A stretch of 64,000 bases of DNA from Vallitalea longa (GCF_027923465.1 NZ_BRLB01000004.1:1-64000), one strand, 5' to 3'. Positions 27,938-36,768 are shown, numbered from the stretch's first letter. Notes: generated from the sequence alone by a model not told the origin. Program-made: numbers and translations.

Positions 27938-28960
27938 ATGACAGGGAAAGAACGGTTAACAGCAACATTCAATAGACAAAAAACAGATAGGAATCCATTT
28001 TGGAAAGGAAATCCAACAATAGAGACAGAAGAGATTTTATGTAATCATTTTAATATACCAATGGATGATAAAATAGCACTAAGTGAAAAATGCAATGATG
28101 ATTTTGTATGGCTTTCAGGTGAAATGGCTTGGAGGCATCCAAATGGTGAAGGAGTCTTTGAATCGGTTATAGGACAAAGGAAAACCCTTGGAGAAGGTGG
28201 AAAATATGCAGATGTTTCTTTGGAAGATGTAGACAAAATAGAATGGCCCAATCCAAAGTACATAGATGTAGATGAATATATCAATATCCTAGAAAGAGCT
28301 AATGAGAAAGGATTGGCTGTGTTTGGTGGAATGTGGTCACCTTTTTTTCATTTGGTATGTGATTTTTTTGGAATGGAAAATTATTTCATAAAAATGTATA
28401 CTGAACCTCTAGTGGTAGAAGCGGTAACCAATAAAATAGTAGATTTCTATTTACAAGCGAACAAAAGGATTTTTGAAGCTTGCAAGGGAAAAGATATCTT
28501 GTTCGGATTCTTTTTCGGTAATGACTTCGGAAGTCAGTTGGATACACTTATAAGTCCAGAGTTATTTAGAAAATTTGTACTTCCTTCATTTAAGAAATTA
28601 GTTGATTTAGCGAAAGAGTATGACCTATTTGTAATGCTTCATTCGTGTGGTTCAATATATAAGGTGATTCCTGATCTGATTAGTACAGGTATGGATGCGC
28701 TCCATCCTATTCAAGCAAAGGCAAAAGGTATGTCAGCAGAGGAACTTGTTCAATATAAGGATGATATAATTTTCGTAGGGGGAGTGGATACTCAAGAATT
28801 ATTACCTAATGGTACTCCTGGTGATATTATTAATGAAGTGAAGAGGCTTAAAAGAGTATTTGGTGATGGATTCGTTGTATCTCCAAGTCATGAAGCATTA
28901 CAAAGTGATGTACCCCTTGAAAATATTTTAGCACTTAAGGAAGTTGCTACAGAAATATAA
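27938..28960 (+). CDS. Uroporphyrinogen decarboxylase-fold protein (MtaA/CmuA-like), function unknown
   Basis: 340 residues from ATG 27938, seven bases after ATAGGAGG (27924-27930); an upstream in-frame extension to 27872 lacks a ribosome site. It begins MTGKERLTATFNRQKTDRNP, the usual opening of URO-D-superfamily proteins. A MLHSCGS segment at about 230 carries the HxC pair that binds zinc in corrinoid methyltransferases of this fold. The later Cys ligand position appears as SPSHEALQ, so His replaces Cys. True HemE is unlikely because there is no haem cluster and the active-site pattern is of the methyltransferase branch. It is divergent from an AraC regulator, an arrangement repeated at 59-61 kb. 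Confidence 0.7.
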   Translation: MTGKERLTATFNRQKTDRNPFWKGNPTIETEEILCNHFNIPMDDKIALSEKCNDDFVWLSGEMAWRHPNGEGVFESVIGQRKTLGEGGKYADVSLEDVDKIEWPNPKYIDVDEYINILERANEKGLAVFGGMWSPFFHLVCDFFGMENYFIKMYTEPLVVEAVTNKIVDFYLQANKRIFEACKGKDILFGFFFGNDFGSQLDTLISPELFRKFVLPSFKKLVDLAKEYDLFVMLHSCGSIYKVIPDLISTGMDALHPIQAKAKGMSAEELVQYKDDIIFVGGVDTQELLPNGTPGDIINEVKRLKRVFGDGFVVSPSHEALQSDVPLENILALKEVATEI

Positions 28961-28983
28961 TAAATGAAGAATATAAAAAAATT

Positions 28984-29034
28984 CATGGACTTATAGTATA
29001 CATTTTGATACTATATGTTTATGGATTTTTATTT
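28984..29034 (+). terminator. Terminator after the URO-D-fold gene
   Basis: CATGGACTTATAGTAT (28984-28999) pairs with ATACTATATGTTTATG (29008-29023) with two G-U pairs and one mismatch; the run GATTTTTATTTT follows. Confidence 0.75.
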
Positions 29035-29074
29035 TGTCTAAAATATATTCTATGAAATTAAAAGAGGTGAAACT

Positions 29075-29506
29075 ATGGCTGAAACAGGTATTGTAATAAA
29101 AGAAGCTGAAAAATATGTAACCGTTAAGCTTGAAAGAACAGAAGCTTGTGCTAAATGCAGAGCATGTACTGCTGGTTTTGAGACAAAAGATATGATTATA
29201 GAAGCAGAAAATGTATGTAATGCCAAAGAAGGAGATCAAGTAGAGATTTCTTTGGAACAGAGTAATTTCCTGAAAGCTGTATTGATAATGTATACAATTC
29301 CGTTGACTTTTCTACTTGTAGGGTTAGGAATCGGATATTTAATATCTAATATATTTAACTTACAGGATGTTGAATTAATTGCAGTGATATGTGGATTCTC
29401 GCTATTGGCTGTTTCTTATTTACTAATTAAATCAAAAGAAGATAAATGGAGAGATAAGAAATTTAGACCTATAGCTAATAAGATAGTAAGTCGTAAGGAA
29501 ATGTAG
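29075..29506 (+). CDS. SoxR-reducing system / RseC-family membrane protein
   Basis: 143 residues. An N-terminal small domain has a Cys cluster at 25, 28 and 31 (CAKCRAC), and two membrane helices lie at about 68-90 and 97-115, the layout of the RseC/MucC family. In E. coli RseC works with the Rsx electron-transport complex to reduce SoxR; in anaerobic Firmicutes it usually accompanies Rnf. No rnf/rsx gene is in the window, so its partner is unknown. It has an AGAGGTG ribosome site and sits 35 bases before an AraC gene. Confidence 0.75.
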   Translation: MAETGIVIKEAEKYVTVKLERTEACAKCRACTAGFETKDMIIEAENVCNAKEGDQVEISLEQSNFLKAVLIMYTIPLTFLLVGLGIGYLISNIFNLQDVELIAVICGFSLLAVSYLLIKSKEDKWRDKKFRPIANKIVSRKEM

Positions 29507-29541
29507 ATATTTTATATATTGCTTAACATAGGGGGATATAT

Positions 29542-30432
29542 ATGGATTTTGACATTAATAAGGCATCAAAAAAATTATCACAACTTGATCTAAAATTCAG
29601 TAAAGGTTCTTTTGATATAGAAATGTATTGGATTAGAGTTATGTCTGTTGATGGTGATTGGAATATTGCAAGGCATACTCATTCTTCTTATGAATTCCAC
29701 TTTGTAGCAGACGGTATGTCTGTTGTGAAGATGGATACGTACGAATTCACGGTTAATAAGGGAGAGTTCTATATTACTAAGCCTGGTGAATATCATGAAC
29801 AGATTAATGTGAATGGAAATAGATATGTGGAATACTCCATGAATTGTAAAATCTCATTGAATAGTGAACATGATATAGAAGAAGCGATGATATATAAATA
29901 TTTGAATGATGATAAATGTCAAGGATATAATGATAGTAATGATATAATTAATTTGTTTGAAAAAGTTCTCTCCTATGCTTATTATGAGAAAATAGGATAT
30001 TATAATCAAATACAACTTATAATATTATTGATAATAATATCATCTGTTCAAGTTATGAGCAAAAATATGGATTATGATTATGAGGTTCCTCATAAACATA
30101 AAAAAGACGATTATAGATTTTCTCAAATAACTCAATATATTCATGACAATATAGGTAATAAAATAATTACAAAAAATATTGCAGACTATATATATTTAAG
30201 TGAAAAACAAGTCAATAGAATAATAAAAAAGAAGACTAATCTATCTACAAAACAATATATTAATAAAATTAAACTTAATAAAGCTAAGGATTTACTTAAA
30301 AACACAGATTTGTTGATTAAAGAGATTTCTGAGAAACTAGGTTTTTCTAGTGAATATTATTTTAGCCAGTTTTTTAAAAGGGAAGAAGGATATCCTCCAG
30401 GCATGTTCAGGATAAATACTATGAACTTTTAA
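29542..30432 (+). CDS. AraC-family transcriptional regulator
   Basis: 296 residues. The N-terminal cupin-type sensor contains HTHSSYEFHFVADG and KGEFYITKPGEYHE. The C-terminal AraC DNA-binding domain (about 195-290) has ITKNIADYIYLSEKQVNRII and IKEISEKLGFSSEYYFSQFF. GGGGGAT precedes the ATG. It lies upstream of manA in the same direction, 120 bases away. A perfect palindrome in that gap (30508-30521) is a candidate target for it or for another regulator of the mannose/uronate genes. Confidence 0.85.
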   Translation: MDFDINKASKKLSQLDLKFSKGSFDIEMYWIRVMSVDGDWNIARHTHSSYEFHFVADGMSVVKMDTYEFTVNKGEFYITKPGEYHEQINVNGNRYVEYSMNCKISLNSEHDIEEAMIYKYLNDDKCQGYNDSNDIINLFEKVLSYAYYEKIGYYNQIQLIILLIIISSVQVMSKNMDYDYEVPHKHKKDDYRFSQITQYIHDNIGNKIITKNIADYIYLSEKQVNRIIKKKTNLSTKQYINKIKLNKAKDLLKNTDLLIKEISEKLGFSSEYYFSQFFKREEGYPPGMFRINTMNF

Positions 30433-30453
30433 CATATAACACTAAAAATGGAT

Positions 30454-30481
30454 TGACAAATAGTACTTTAGGGGTTAAGAT
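30454..30481 (+). promoter_or_regulatory. Putative manA promoter
   Basis: TTGACA at 30454-30459, a 16-base spacer and TAAGAT at 30476-30481. Confidence 0.5.
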
Positions 30482-30507
30482 TTTAATAACATAATTATGG
30501 AAAAAGA

Positions 30508-30521
30508 TTCGTATATACGAA
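30508..30521. promoter_or_regulatory. Operator-like palindrome before manA
   Basis: TTCGTATATACGAA is a perfect 14-bp palindrome about 20 bases after the predicted manA transcription start. The 15-base word CGTATATACGAAATA starting at 30510 occurs again at 41549 before the lyase operon. Confidence 0.65.
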
Positions 30522-30551
30522 ATATTAACAATGGTATAGAGGAGATTCCTA

Positions 30552-31616
30552 ATGGATTTATTAAAATTGAATACCAATAGAGTATGGAGAACTTATTTAG
30601 GTGGTAAGAAACTTGACTTATTTCTAAGTAATACTGACACTGTTGATACACATTATCCAGAAGAATGGATTGGATCTGTTGTAAAAGCAATCAATCCAGA
30701 TTATAAAGATAATGAAGGATTAAGTACAATTGATTTAAAAGATGGTACAAAAACTACATTGTTGGATTTAATTAAATTAAATCCAAAAGAAATGTTGGGA
30801 GAGAGTCATGTAAACAAGTATGGTTGTGATACAGGTGTACTGATAAAAATACTTGATGCAGCGGAAAGACTCTCAATCCAAGTGCATCCAGATAAAGAAA
30901 AAGCTAAATCATTATTTAACTCTAGCTTTGGGAAAACAGAGGCTTGGCATATTCTGGAAGGCAGAAATATAGATGGAGAAAGACCTCATATATATTTAGG
31001 TTTCAAAGAAGGCATTACAAGAGAACTATGGAAAGACAAATTTCATAAACAGGATATCAACGGAATGTTGGACTTAATGCATAAGATTTATGTAAAACCA
31101 GGTGAGACTTATTTAATAGAAGGTGGCATGCCCCATGCTATAGGTACAGGCTGTTTTATTATTGAGATACAAGAGCCTACTGATTATACTGTAAGAGTGG
31201 AAAGAAGTACTATCAATGGTTATAACATTCCCGATAACTTATGTCATCAAGGTTTAGGTTTCGAACATATGTTTGATTGCTTCTCTTATGCAGGATATAC
31301 AGAAGATGAGATATTGGCTAGATGGAAACTGAAAAGTCATTGTTCATCTAGTGAGCAATGTTTAATCAGTTATGATGACACTAAATGCTTTGCCATGGAC
31401 AAAATTATTGTTAATAAAAACTGTAAAATCAGAGACACCGATAATTTTTCTGTCCTTCTGGTTTTGAAAGGCAAAGGAACATTAATCTGTAATAATGATG
31501 AGATGGTTATAGAAAAAGGTGATAAGATTTTTATACCCTCCTATGTAAAAGATATTGAATGTGTTAGTGATGACAAAACTGAAATCATAAGGTGTTTTCC
31601 ACCAAAAGATAAATAA
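30552..31616 (+). CDS. manA: Mannose-6-phosphate isomerase, type I
   Basis: 354 residues. The zinc-site segments of type I phosphomannose isomerases are visible: LSIQVHPDKEKA, GKTEAWHILEG, GGMPHAIGTGCFIIEIQEPTDYTVRVER. It has an extra C-terminal cupin-like part (about 265-350). It interconverts mannose-6-phosphate and fructose-6-phosphate in the cytoplasm. ATG follows AGAGGAGAT. It is convergent with the LacI gene and shares a bidirectional terminator with it. Its place next to the alpha-mannosidase and uronate locus suggests it handles mannose released there. Confidence 0.88.
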   Translation: MDLLKLNTNRVWRTYLGGKKLDLFLSNTDTVDTHYPEEWIGSVVKAINPDYKDNEGLSTIDLKDGTKTTLLDLIKLNPKEMLGESHVNKYGCDTGVLIKILDAAERLSIQVHPDKEKAKSLFNSSFGKTEAWHILEGRNIDGERPHIYLGFKEGITRELWKDKFHKQDINGMLDLMHKIYVKPGETYLIEGGMPHAIGTGCFIIEIQEPTDYTVRVERSTINGYNIPDNLCHQGLGFEHMFDCFSYAGYTEDEILARWKLKSHCSSSEQCLISYDDTKCFAMDKIIVNKNCKIRDTDNFSVLLVLKGKGTLICNNDEMVIEKGDKIFIPSYVKDIECVSDDKTEIIRCFPPKDK

Positions 31617-31618
31617 TA

Positions 31619-31646
31619 ATTATGGCTGTCATAAGACAGCCATAAT
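31619..31646. terminator. Bidirectional terminator between manA and the LacI gene
   Basis: ATTATGGCTGTC (31619-31630) and GACAGCCATAAT (31635-31646) form a perfect 12-bp stem with an ATAA loop. It lies between convergent genes and has A/T-rich flanks on both sides. Confidence 0.8.
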
Positions 31647-31647
31647 A

Positions 31648-32658
31648 CTAATTTATTTTTTTACAAGATTTCCTTATTATAAGATTGCAAGGTAACAATA
31701 TTTTTTCAGTTTGTTTGTTTCCTTTATGAGCTATCTTCCATAATAGTAATTCTGCTGCTTTCTGTCCTATTTCATATGTTGATTGATTTACAACTGTTAT
31801 TGGTGTCTTCAACAAATTAGCTAAAGGTAATTCATCAAAACCCAATACAGATATGTCATCAGGTACTTTAATATTTTTTTCTGCCAGATAGTTTAGCAAT
31901 TCAATCGTTATTGATGAATGCATAGTGAATAATGCAGTAGGTGAGTATTTATCCAATAGGTCTTCAAAATTATTCTCAATACCTGAAGATCTGTTCCAGA
32001 TGTAGATTAAATCCTCGTTAACCTCTATTTCGTGTGCGATTAATGCATTCTCATATCCTAATACTCTATCATATCGAGAACGGACAGATTTATATTCTTG
32101 TGTCAATAATGCTATTTTTTTATGTCCTGATTCAATTAGATATTTTGTTGCTTCATAAGCTCCAGTTTTATAATCAGACAGTACAGTGCTGATATCTAGA
32201 CTATCATATTCCATGTGCATTTGCACAATGGAAGTACCATTATTTATTTCTTCTTTCAATAATTTATTGTTATGACCTGAAGATGCTATTATTATACCAT
32301 CAACTCTAAGCATCTTTAATATACTAATAGATTTTTTCTCTATGGCAGGATCATAGTCAGTATTATATATTATGACATTGTAATTGTTTTGTTTGCAATA
32401 ATCATCTATACCTCTTATGACACTACTAGTAAAATAACCTGTAATATCTCTAACAATTAATCCTATAGTATTGGTTTTATCGGTTTTCAAACTTCTTGCA
32501 ATAGGATTAGGAATATAGTTAAGGTCTTCAATCACACGTTTGATTTTCTGTTTAGTAGCTTTTGACATATATTCATATCTACCATTTAAGTACTGGGAAA
32601 CAGTGCTCTTAGATACACCAGCTTTATTGGCAACATCTATTATTTTTACTGATTTCAT
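31648..32658 (-). CDS. LacI-family transcriptional repressor
   Basis: 336 residues; on the minus strand TAAGGAG precedes the ATG by six bases. The N-terminal LacI helix-turn-helix is IIDVANKAGVSKSTVSQYLN (6-25), followed by the hinge-helix motif YIPNPIARSLKT. The rest is a periplasmic-binding-protein-like effector domain with TNTIGLIVRDI, SVLGFDELPLANLL and TVVNQSTYEIGQKA. It lies divergent from, and 564 bases before, the first ABC transporter operon, where two identical LacI-type operators overlap the start of transcription. It most probably represses that operon until a sugar or uronate derivative binds. Confidence 0.9.
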   Translation of the reverse strand: MKSVKIIDVANKAGVSKSTVSQYLNGRYEYMSKATKQKIKRVIEDLNYIPNPIARSLKTDKTNTIGLIVRDITGYFTSSVIRGIDDYCKQNNYNVIIYNTDYDPAIEKKSISILKMLRVDGIIIASSGHNNKLLKEEINNGTSIVQMHMEYDSLDISTVLSDYKTGAYEATKYLIESGHKKIALLTQEYKSVRSRYDRVLGYENALIAHEIEVNEDLIYIWNRSSGIENNFEDLLDKYSPTALFTMHSSITIELLNYLAEKNIKVPDDISVLGFDELPLANLLKTPITVVNQSTYEIGQKAAELLLWKIAHKGNKQTEKILLPCNLIIRKSCKKIN

Positions 32659-32877
32659 TTAGACGCTCCTTAATATTTAAATTTCTACTAAGATTCTATG
32701 GATATATTTAGAACATAAGTGATAACTATAGGATATTATACACCATGCCTGAATAATTTGCAATTAACCAAAGATTATTGAATGTTTATTGTACAATGAT
32801 ATGAATATTATCTATTGTTAATTATCTATTATTCTCTTATAGGAAAATCCTATTTTTTTAGCATATGAAATAAATTA

Positions 32878-32906
32878 TTGACAGATAATGTATGTACATG
32901 TATAAT
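32878..32906 (+). promoter_or_regulatory. Consensus promoter of the first ABC transporter operon
   Basis: Perfect TTGACA (32878-32883), 17-base spacer, perfect TATAAT (32901-32906). The predicted transcription start is about 32913, giving a leader of about 310 bases. A strong promoter of this kind needs a repressor, and two operators follow it. Confidence 0.85.
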
Positions 32907-32915
32907 TATATTTAA

Positions 32916-32934
32916 TAAACCGATTTAGTAAATG
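32916..32934. promoter_or_regulatory. LacI-type operator O1
   Basis: TAAACCGATTTA (32916-32927) is a 12-bp palindrome with a central CG and one mismatch, the classic LacI-family half-site form. The full 19-base word TAAACCGATTTAGTAAATG is repeated exactly at 32959. It covers about +3 to +21 of the transcript. Confidence 0.75.
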
Positions 32935-32958
32935 AAAATAATTTTTTTGAGATATTGA

Positions 32959-32977
32959 TAAACCGATTTAGTAAATG
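32959..32977. promoter_or_regulatory. LacI-type operator O2
   Basis: An exact second copy of the 19-base operator word, 43 bp downstream of O1 (about four helical turns), so two dimers could bind on the same face. Confidence 0.75.
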
Positions 32978-33013
32978 GATATTATAAATTACAATTAATC
33001 ATTGATAAGTATT

Positions 33014-33057
33014 TAACTCAACCTTCCCCCTTTAATTTAATGTAGGCAAATAAGTTG
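33014..33057 (+). other. Leader hairpin before the first ABC transporter operon
   Basis: TAACTCAACCTT pairs imperfectly with AAGTTGAGTACTTA around a loop of about 20 bases. A second small hairpin TTCTTAA/TTAAGAA is at 33125-33150. No known riboswitch was recognised in this 5' leader. Confidence 0.35.
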
Positions 33058-33168
33058 AGTACTTAATTAAAATATTATGATCATAACTTTAAATGAGGTG
33101 ATAAGATACGGTTGATTCAAGATATTCTTAAACATTGATATTGTTAAGAAGGTAGGTGATATTATTTT

Positions 33169-33216
33169 ATGGTCAATTTCACAACATACAGCAGAACAAA
33201 ACACACCAGGAGGTAA
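33169..33216 (+). CDS. Possible 15-residue leader peptide
   Basis: ATG at 33169 follows AGGTGAT by eight bases and encodes MVNFTTYSRTKHTRR, stopping at TAA 33214-33216. Its last two codons, AGG AGG, are themselves the ribosome site of the permease gene that starts at 33223. This would couple the two translations, but the frame may be open by chance. Confidence 0.3.
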   Translation: MVNFTTYSRTKHTRR

Positions 33217-33222
33217 AATGAC

Positions 33223-34167
33223 ATGGTATCAAAAAGAAAACATAGTATAAATGTTGGGGAATCATTTAAAAAAGATTGGCAGTTATATGTAATGTTAATA
33301 CCTTTGTTTATATGGCTTGTATATTTTGCCTATAAACCACTTTACGGATTAATAATAGCATTCAAGGATTATAGTGTATTTAAGGGAATTGCAGATAGTA
33401 AATGGGTAGGGTTAGAAAATTTCAAATACCTTTTGACAGGACCTGGTTCTGTATATTTTTGGAGGGCATTTAAAAATACCATAGTCATAAGTCTATATAA
33501 CATCATATTCGGATTTCCTATTCCAATTATATTAGCTATAATGTTCAATGAAATGAAGAATAAATTTTTTAGGAAATCAGTACAGACCATTGTTTATTTA
33601 CCATATTTCTTTTCTGACGTAGTAATAGCAGGTATCATTATTTCAATATTATCTCCTAATATTGGTGTTATAAATAATATTCTTGTTAATCTAGGAATCA
33701 TAAATGATGGTATATATTTTTTGGTAGAACCTAAATATTTTAGATCTATATTTGTCTTATCTGACATTTGGAAAGAGTCAGGATTTAATTCGATAATCTA
33801 TTTTGCAGCATTATCTGGAATATCACCAATTTTATATGAGGCTGCCAGAATGGATGGGGCTTCAAAATTTCAGCAAATCAAGAATATAACCATACCAGGC
33901 ATTATGCCAACAATCATTATCATGTTCATACTAAGAGTAGGTAAATTATTGAATATCGGATATGAAAGGATTTTATTACTTTATACTCCTCAGACTTATG
34001 AGAAAGCAGATATAATCAGTACATATATTTATAGGTTAGGTTTAAAAGAAAACGGTATGATGGATGTCGCAACCGCTACAGGACTTTTCAATTCGATAAT
34101 AGCATTTATACTTGTGTATGTGACTAACAGGATTACTAGAAAATTATCAGATACTGGGTTATGGTAA
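33223..34167 (+). CDS. Sugar ABC transporter permease, LplB type
   Basis: 314 residues with about six membrane helices. The opening DWQLYVMLIPLFIWLVYFAYKP and the cytoplasmic EAA loop EAARMDGASKFQQIKNITIPG (about 205-225) mark the LplB/YteP group, which import oligosaccharides, often of uronic acids. ATG 33223 is nine bases after AGGAGG; an ATG at 33218 is out of frame. It is the first structural gene behind the LacI-controlled promoter. The partner permease follows with a few bases of overlap or spacing. No ATPase gene lies in this operon. Confidence 0.9.
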   Translation: MVSKRKHSINVGESFKKDWQLYVMLIPLFIWLVYFAYKPLYGLIIAFKDYSVFKGIADSKWVGLENFKYLLTGPGSVYFWRAFKNTIVISLYNIIFGFPIPIILAIMFNEMKNKFFRKSVQTIVYLPYFFSDVVIAGIIISILSPNIGVINNILVNLGIINDGIYFLVEPKYFRSIFVLSDIWKESGFNSIIYFAALSGISPILYEAARMDGASKFQQIKNITIPGIMPTIIIMFILRVGKLLNIGYERILLLYTPQTYEKADIISTYIYRLGLKENGMMDVATATGLFNSIIAFILVYVTNRITRKLSDTGLW

Positions 34168-34178
34168 GGGGTGACATG

Positions 34179-35054
34179 ATGAAAAAACATTCTAGTAACA
34201 GCGATAAAATATTAAATATATTTAATCATATCATATTAATTATAATATCAATATGCACGTTATATCCGACAATCTTTGTTCTAGCATCATCATTTAGCAG
34301 TGGAAGTGCTGTTGCAAGGGGTGCTGTATATTTATGGCCTGTTGAATTTACTGTTGAAGCTTACAAAGTGATATTGTCAGATATTGAATTTTGGATGTCT
34401 TACGGAAATACATTGTTTTACATGTTGTTCGGAACATTATTCAGTATGTTCATATCAATATTGGCAGCTTATGCATTGTCCAAGAAAAGGTTGCGTTTCA
34501 GGAAGTTATTTAACTTTATGGTAGCATTCACTATATGGTTTGATCCAGGTATTATTCCAAAATATATGAATTTCAAGGAGTTAGGATTTGAGAATAATAG
34601 AATAGGTATTATAGTAGGTTTTGGTGTCCTGGCTTTCAACATAATAATACTTAGAAATTATTTTGAAGGGGTCCCTAAATCATTAGAAGAATCAGCATAT
34701 ATAGACGGTGCTAATGATTTCAAGATTCTATATAAGATTTATATGCCTCTGTCTAAAGCGTCAATAGCTACAGTGACATTGTTTTATGCTATCAGTAGAT
34801 GGAATGGTTATTTTTGGACTATGATATTGATAAAAGATCTTGACAAAATGCCACTCCAAGTATATTTGAGAAGAATAATTGTTGAACGGGATGCGTTGAT
34901 GCTTGATTCTGGAATACTTGCAAATGCAGTATATTCACCAGATACCATCATTTTTGCAACTATAATCGCATCATTAGTGCCTATCATAATAATCTATCCT
35001 TTCATACAGAAGTATTTCGAGAAAGGAATCATGCTAGGCGGAGTGAAAGAATAA
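34179..35054 (+). CDS. Sugar ABC transporter permease, YtcP type
   Basis: 291 residues from ATG 34179; ATG 34176 directly before it is equally possible, both after AAGGGGTG. It has six helices and the EAA loop EESAYIDGANDFKILYKIYMPL. TLYPTIFVLASSFSSG at the N terminus and KYFEKGIMLGGVKE at the C terminus are the hallmarks of the YtcP/CUT1 partner permease. It pairs with the permease encoded directly upstream. Confidence 0.9.
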   Translation: MKKHSSNSDKILNIFNHIILIIISICTLYPTIFVLASSFSSGSAVARGAVYLWPVEFTVEAYKVILSDIEFWMSYGNTLFYMLFGTLFSMFISILAAYALSKKRLRFRKLFNFMVAFTIWFDPGIIPKYMNFKELGFENNRIGIIVGFGVLAFNIIILRNYFEGVPKSLEESAYIDGANDFKILYKIYMPLSKASIATVTLFYAISRWNGYFWTMILIKDLDKMPLQVYLRRIIVERDALMLDSGILANAVYSPDTIIFATIIASLVPIIIIYPFIQKYFEKGIMLGGVKE

Positions 35055-35099
35055 AAAATAATACATATTATAGACTAGTGTAATCAGGAGGAGAATATA

Positions 35100-36725
35100 A
35101 TGAAAAAGATTTTATCTATAGTATTGATAGCTTCAATTATTATGACATTTACAGGTTGTGGTAAAAAAGATGATAGCAAGAGTTCCAGTAATAGTGGTAC
35201 ATCAAACAATATAGTATATGATGGGGAGTTCGGAAAAATAGTTGATGAACCAGTTGATCTGAGGATACATCTATCACAAGAAGATAAAGATGTCCTAACA
35301 TCAGATATGCCTATTGTCAAGTATCTGTCAGAAGCTACAGGAATCAATATCATTGGTTCAGCTAATCCTGGAGCGGGAGATAGTGCAGGTGCATTCAATC
35401 TTCAAGCAGCAGATGGATTTCCTGATGATATCTATGCAGGTAATGAATTAGGAAGTATGTTCATGCAGTTCGGTTCAGAAGGTGCATTTGTACCTATAAA
35501 TGAATATCTTGACAAAATGCCTAATTTCTCGGCTTTCCTGGAAAGTGATTTAAGAGTTAAAGCATCAATTACTGCACCCGATGGAAATATATATTATATA
35601 CCATATATGCAACCGGATATGACAGCATCAAAAGCTTATTTTATCCGAAAAGACTGGTTGGATAAATATGAACTGAAAACACCATCAACAGTTACGGAAT
35701 TAGAAGAGACATTGTTGGACATCATTGATTCAGATCCTAATGGTAACGGTCAGGAAGATGAATTTGGATTTTTTGCCAGGAAACCAGAAGAAATAGTTAG
35801 ATTAGCTAATCTCTTTGGAGCAAGAGTGTATGGTAATGATAATGATAGTGAAAGATATATACCTACTGAAGATGGTAAGCTATATCATGCATGGCTTCAG
35901 CCAGAATTCAAAGATGCCATTAAAAATGTATCAAGATGGTATGACCTAGGTATCATAGATAATGAATACATAACTAACCCAGAGAGCAGAAGAGACCATT
36001 ACTTGTTAAACAATCTTGGTGCAATGACATATGATTGGATAGCGTCGACAAGTGGTTACAATGAAAGAAAAAATGTAGTTGAAGGTTTTGAATTTATACC
36101 TATGGCTCCACCAGAGAACAGTAATGGAAAAAAAGTCAATGAGCATGTGAGACCTATAATAACCAGCAGTGGATGGGCAATATCATCAAAATGCAAGAAT
36201 ATTGATGTTGCCATAGCACTATTTGATACTATGTTTACTGAGTATGGACGAACAATTGCCAATTTTGGAGTTGAAGGTGAGCAATGGGAATATGTAGATG
36301 ATGTACCAACATTTATGGATGATGTACTCAATAATGATGAAGGAAAACCAGTTAATCTCTACTTAAGAGATAATGTAGGTGCTCAGTTGTTTATGGGATT
36401 TAAACAAGATTACGAATATGAACGTCAATGGACAAGCGATTGGGGACTCAAGGGTATAGAAATCTATGGAACTGGTGAATATGATGTGCCTACATTGCCA
36501 GCATTAGTATTCACAAATGAAGAATTTGATATATTGAATAAATATCTAACTAACATAAATTCATTTATAGATGAATCAGTACATAGCTGGATAATAAGAC
36601 CTTATGAAGAACTTACTAATGAGGTGTGGGATGAATATTTGAGTCAAGTTGAGAAATTGGGTATAGAACAAGTAACTAAAGCATATCAAGATGCTTATTC
36701 AAGATACATTGAAATTATGAAATAA
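35100..36725 (+). CDS. Extracellular solute-binding lipoprotein (LipO type)
   Basis: 541 residues. The signal peptide ends in the lipobox TFTGC, so Cys20 should be lipidated and the protein held on the outer face of the membrane. A Ser/Asn-rich linker follows. The body resembles large family 1 sugar-binding proteins that pair with LplB/YtcP permeases (for example IPYMQPD, FFARKPEE and the C-terminal QVTKAYQDAYSRYIEI). It should deliver an oligosaccharide to the two permeases encoded upstream. A stable hairpin follows the stop codon and may keep this mRNA segment abundant. Confidence 0.9.
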   Translation: MKKILSIVLIASIIMTFTGCGKKDDSKSSSNSGTSNNIVYDGEFGKIVDEPVDLRIHLSQEDKDVLTSDMPIVKYLSEATGINIIGSANPGAGDSAGAFNLQAADGFPDDIYAGNELGSMFMQFGSEGAFVPINEYLDKMPNFSAFLESDLRVKASITAPDGNIYYIPYMQPDMTASKAYFIRKDWLDKYELKTPSTVTELEETLLDIIDSDPNGNGQEDEFGFFARKPEEIVRLANLFGARVYGNDNDSERYIPTEDGKLYHAWLQPEFKDAIKNVSRWYDLGIIDNEYITNPESRRDHYLLNNLGAMTYDWIASTSGYNERKNVVEGFEFIPMAPPENSNGKKVNEHVRPIITSSGWAISSKCKNIDVAIALFDTMFTEYGRTIANFGVEGEQWEYVDDVPTFMDDVLNNDEGKPVNLYLRDNVGAQLFMGFKQDYEYERQWTSDWGLKGIEIYGTGEYDVPTLPALVFTNEEFDILNKYLTNINSFIDESVHSWIIRPYEELTNEVWDEYLSQVEKLGIEQVTKAYQDAYSRYIEIMK

Positions 36726-36733
36726 GCTATTTG

Positions 36734-36768
36734 ATAGGGAATACGGTAGTTTATTACCTATTCCCTAT
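36734..36768 (+). other. Stable intercistronic hairpin after the binding-protein gene
   Basis: ATAGGGAATA pairs with TATTCCCTAT and, inside, GGTA with TACC, with one bulged C and no U tail. Such hairpins after binding-protein genes often protect the upstream mRNA and lower read-through into the next genes. Confidence 0.6.

Noticed and set aside
27938-28960. HemE, haem biosynthesis
   Set aside because: No haem genes are adjacent and the HSCGS zinc-type motif points to the methyltransferase branch; the same argument applies to 60191-61333.
32916-32977. Catabolite-control (cre) sites
   Set aside because: The repeated word lacks the TGNAANCGNTNNCA pattern and matches the LacI-family TAAACCGGTTTA type better.
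33218-33250. ATG at 33218 as a start for the first permease
   Set aside because: It is out of frame and stops after about ten codons; ATG 33223 has the correct spacing from AGGAGG.
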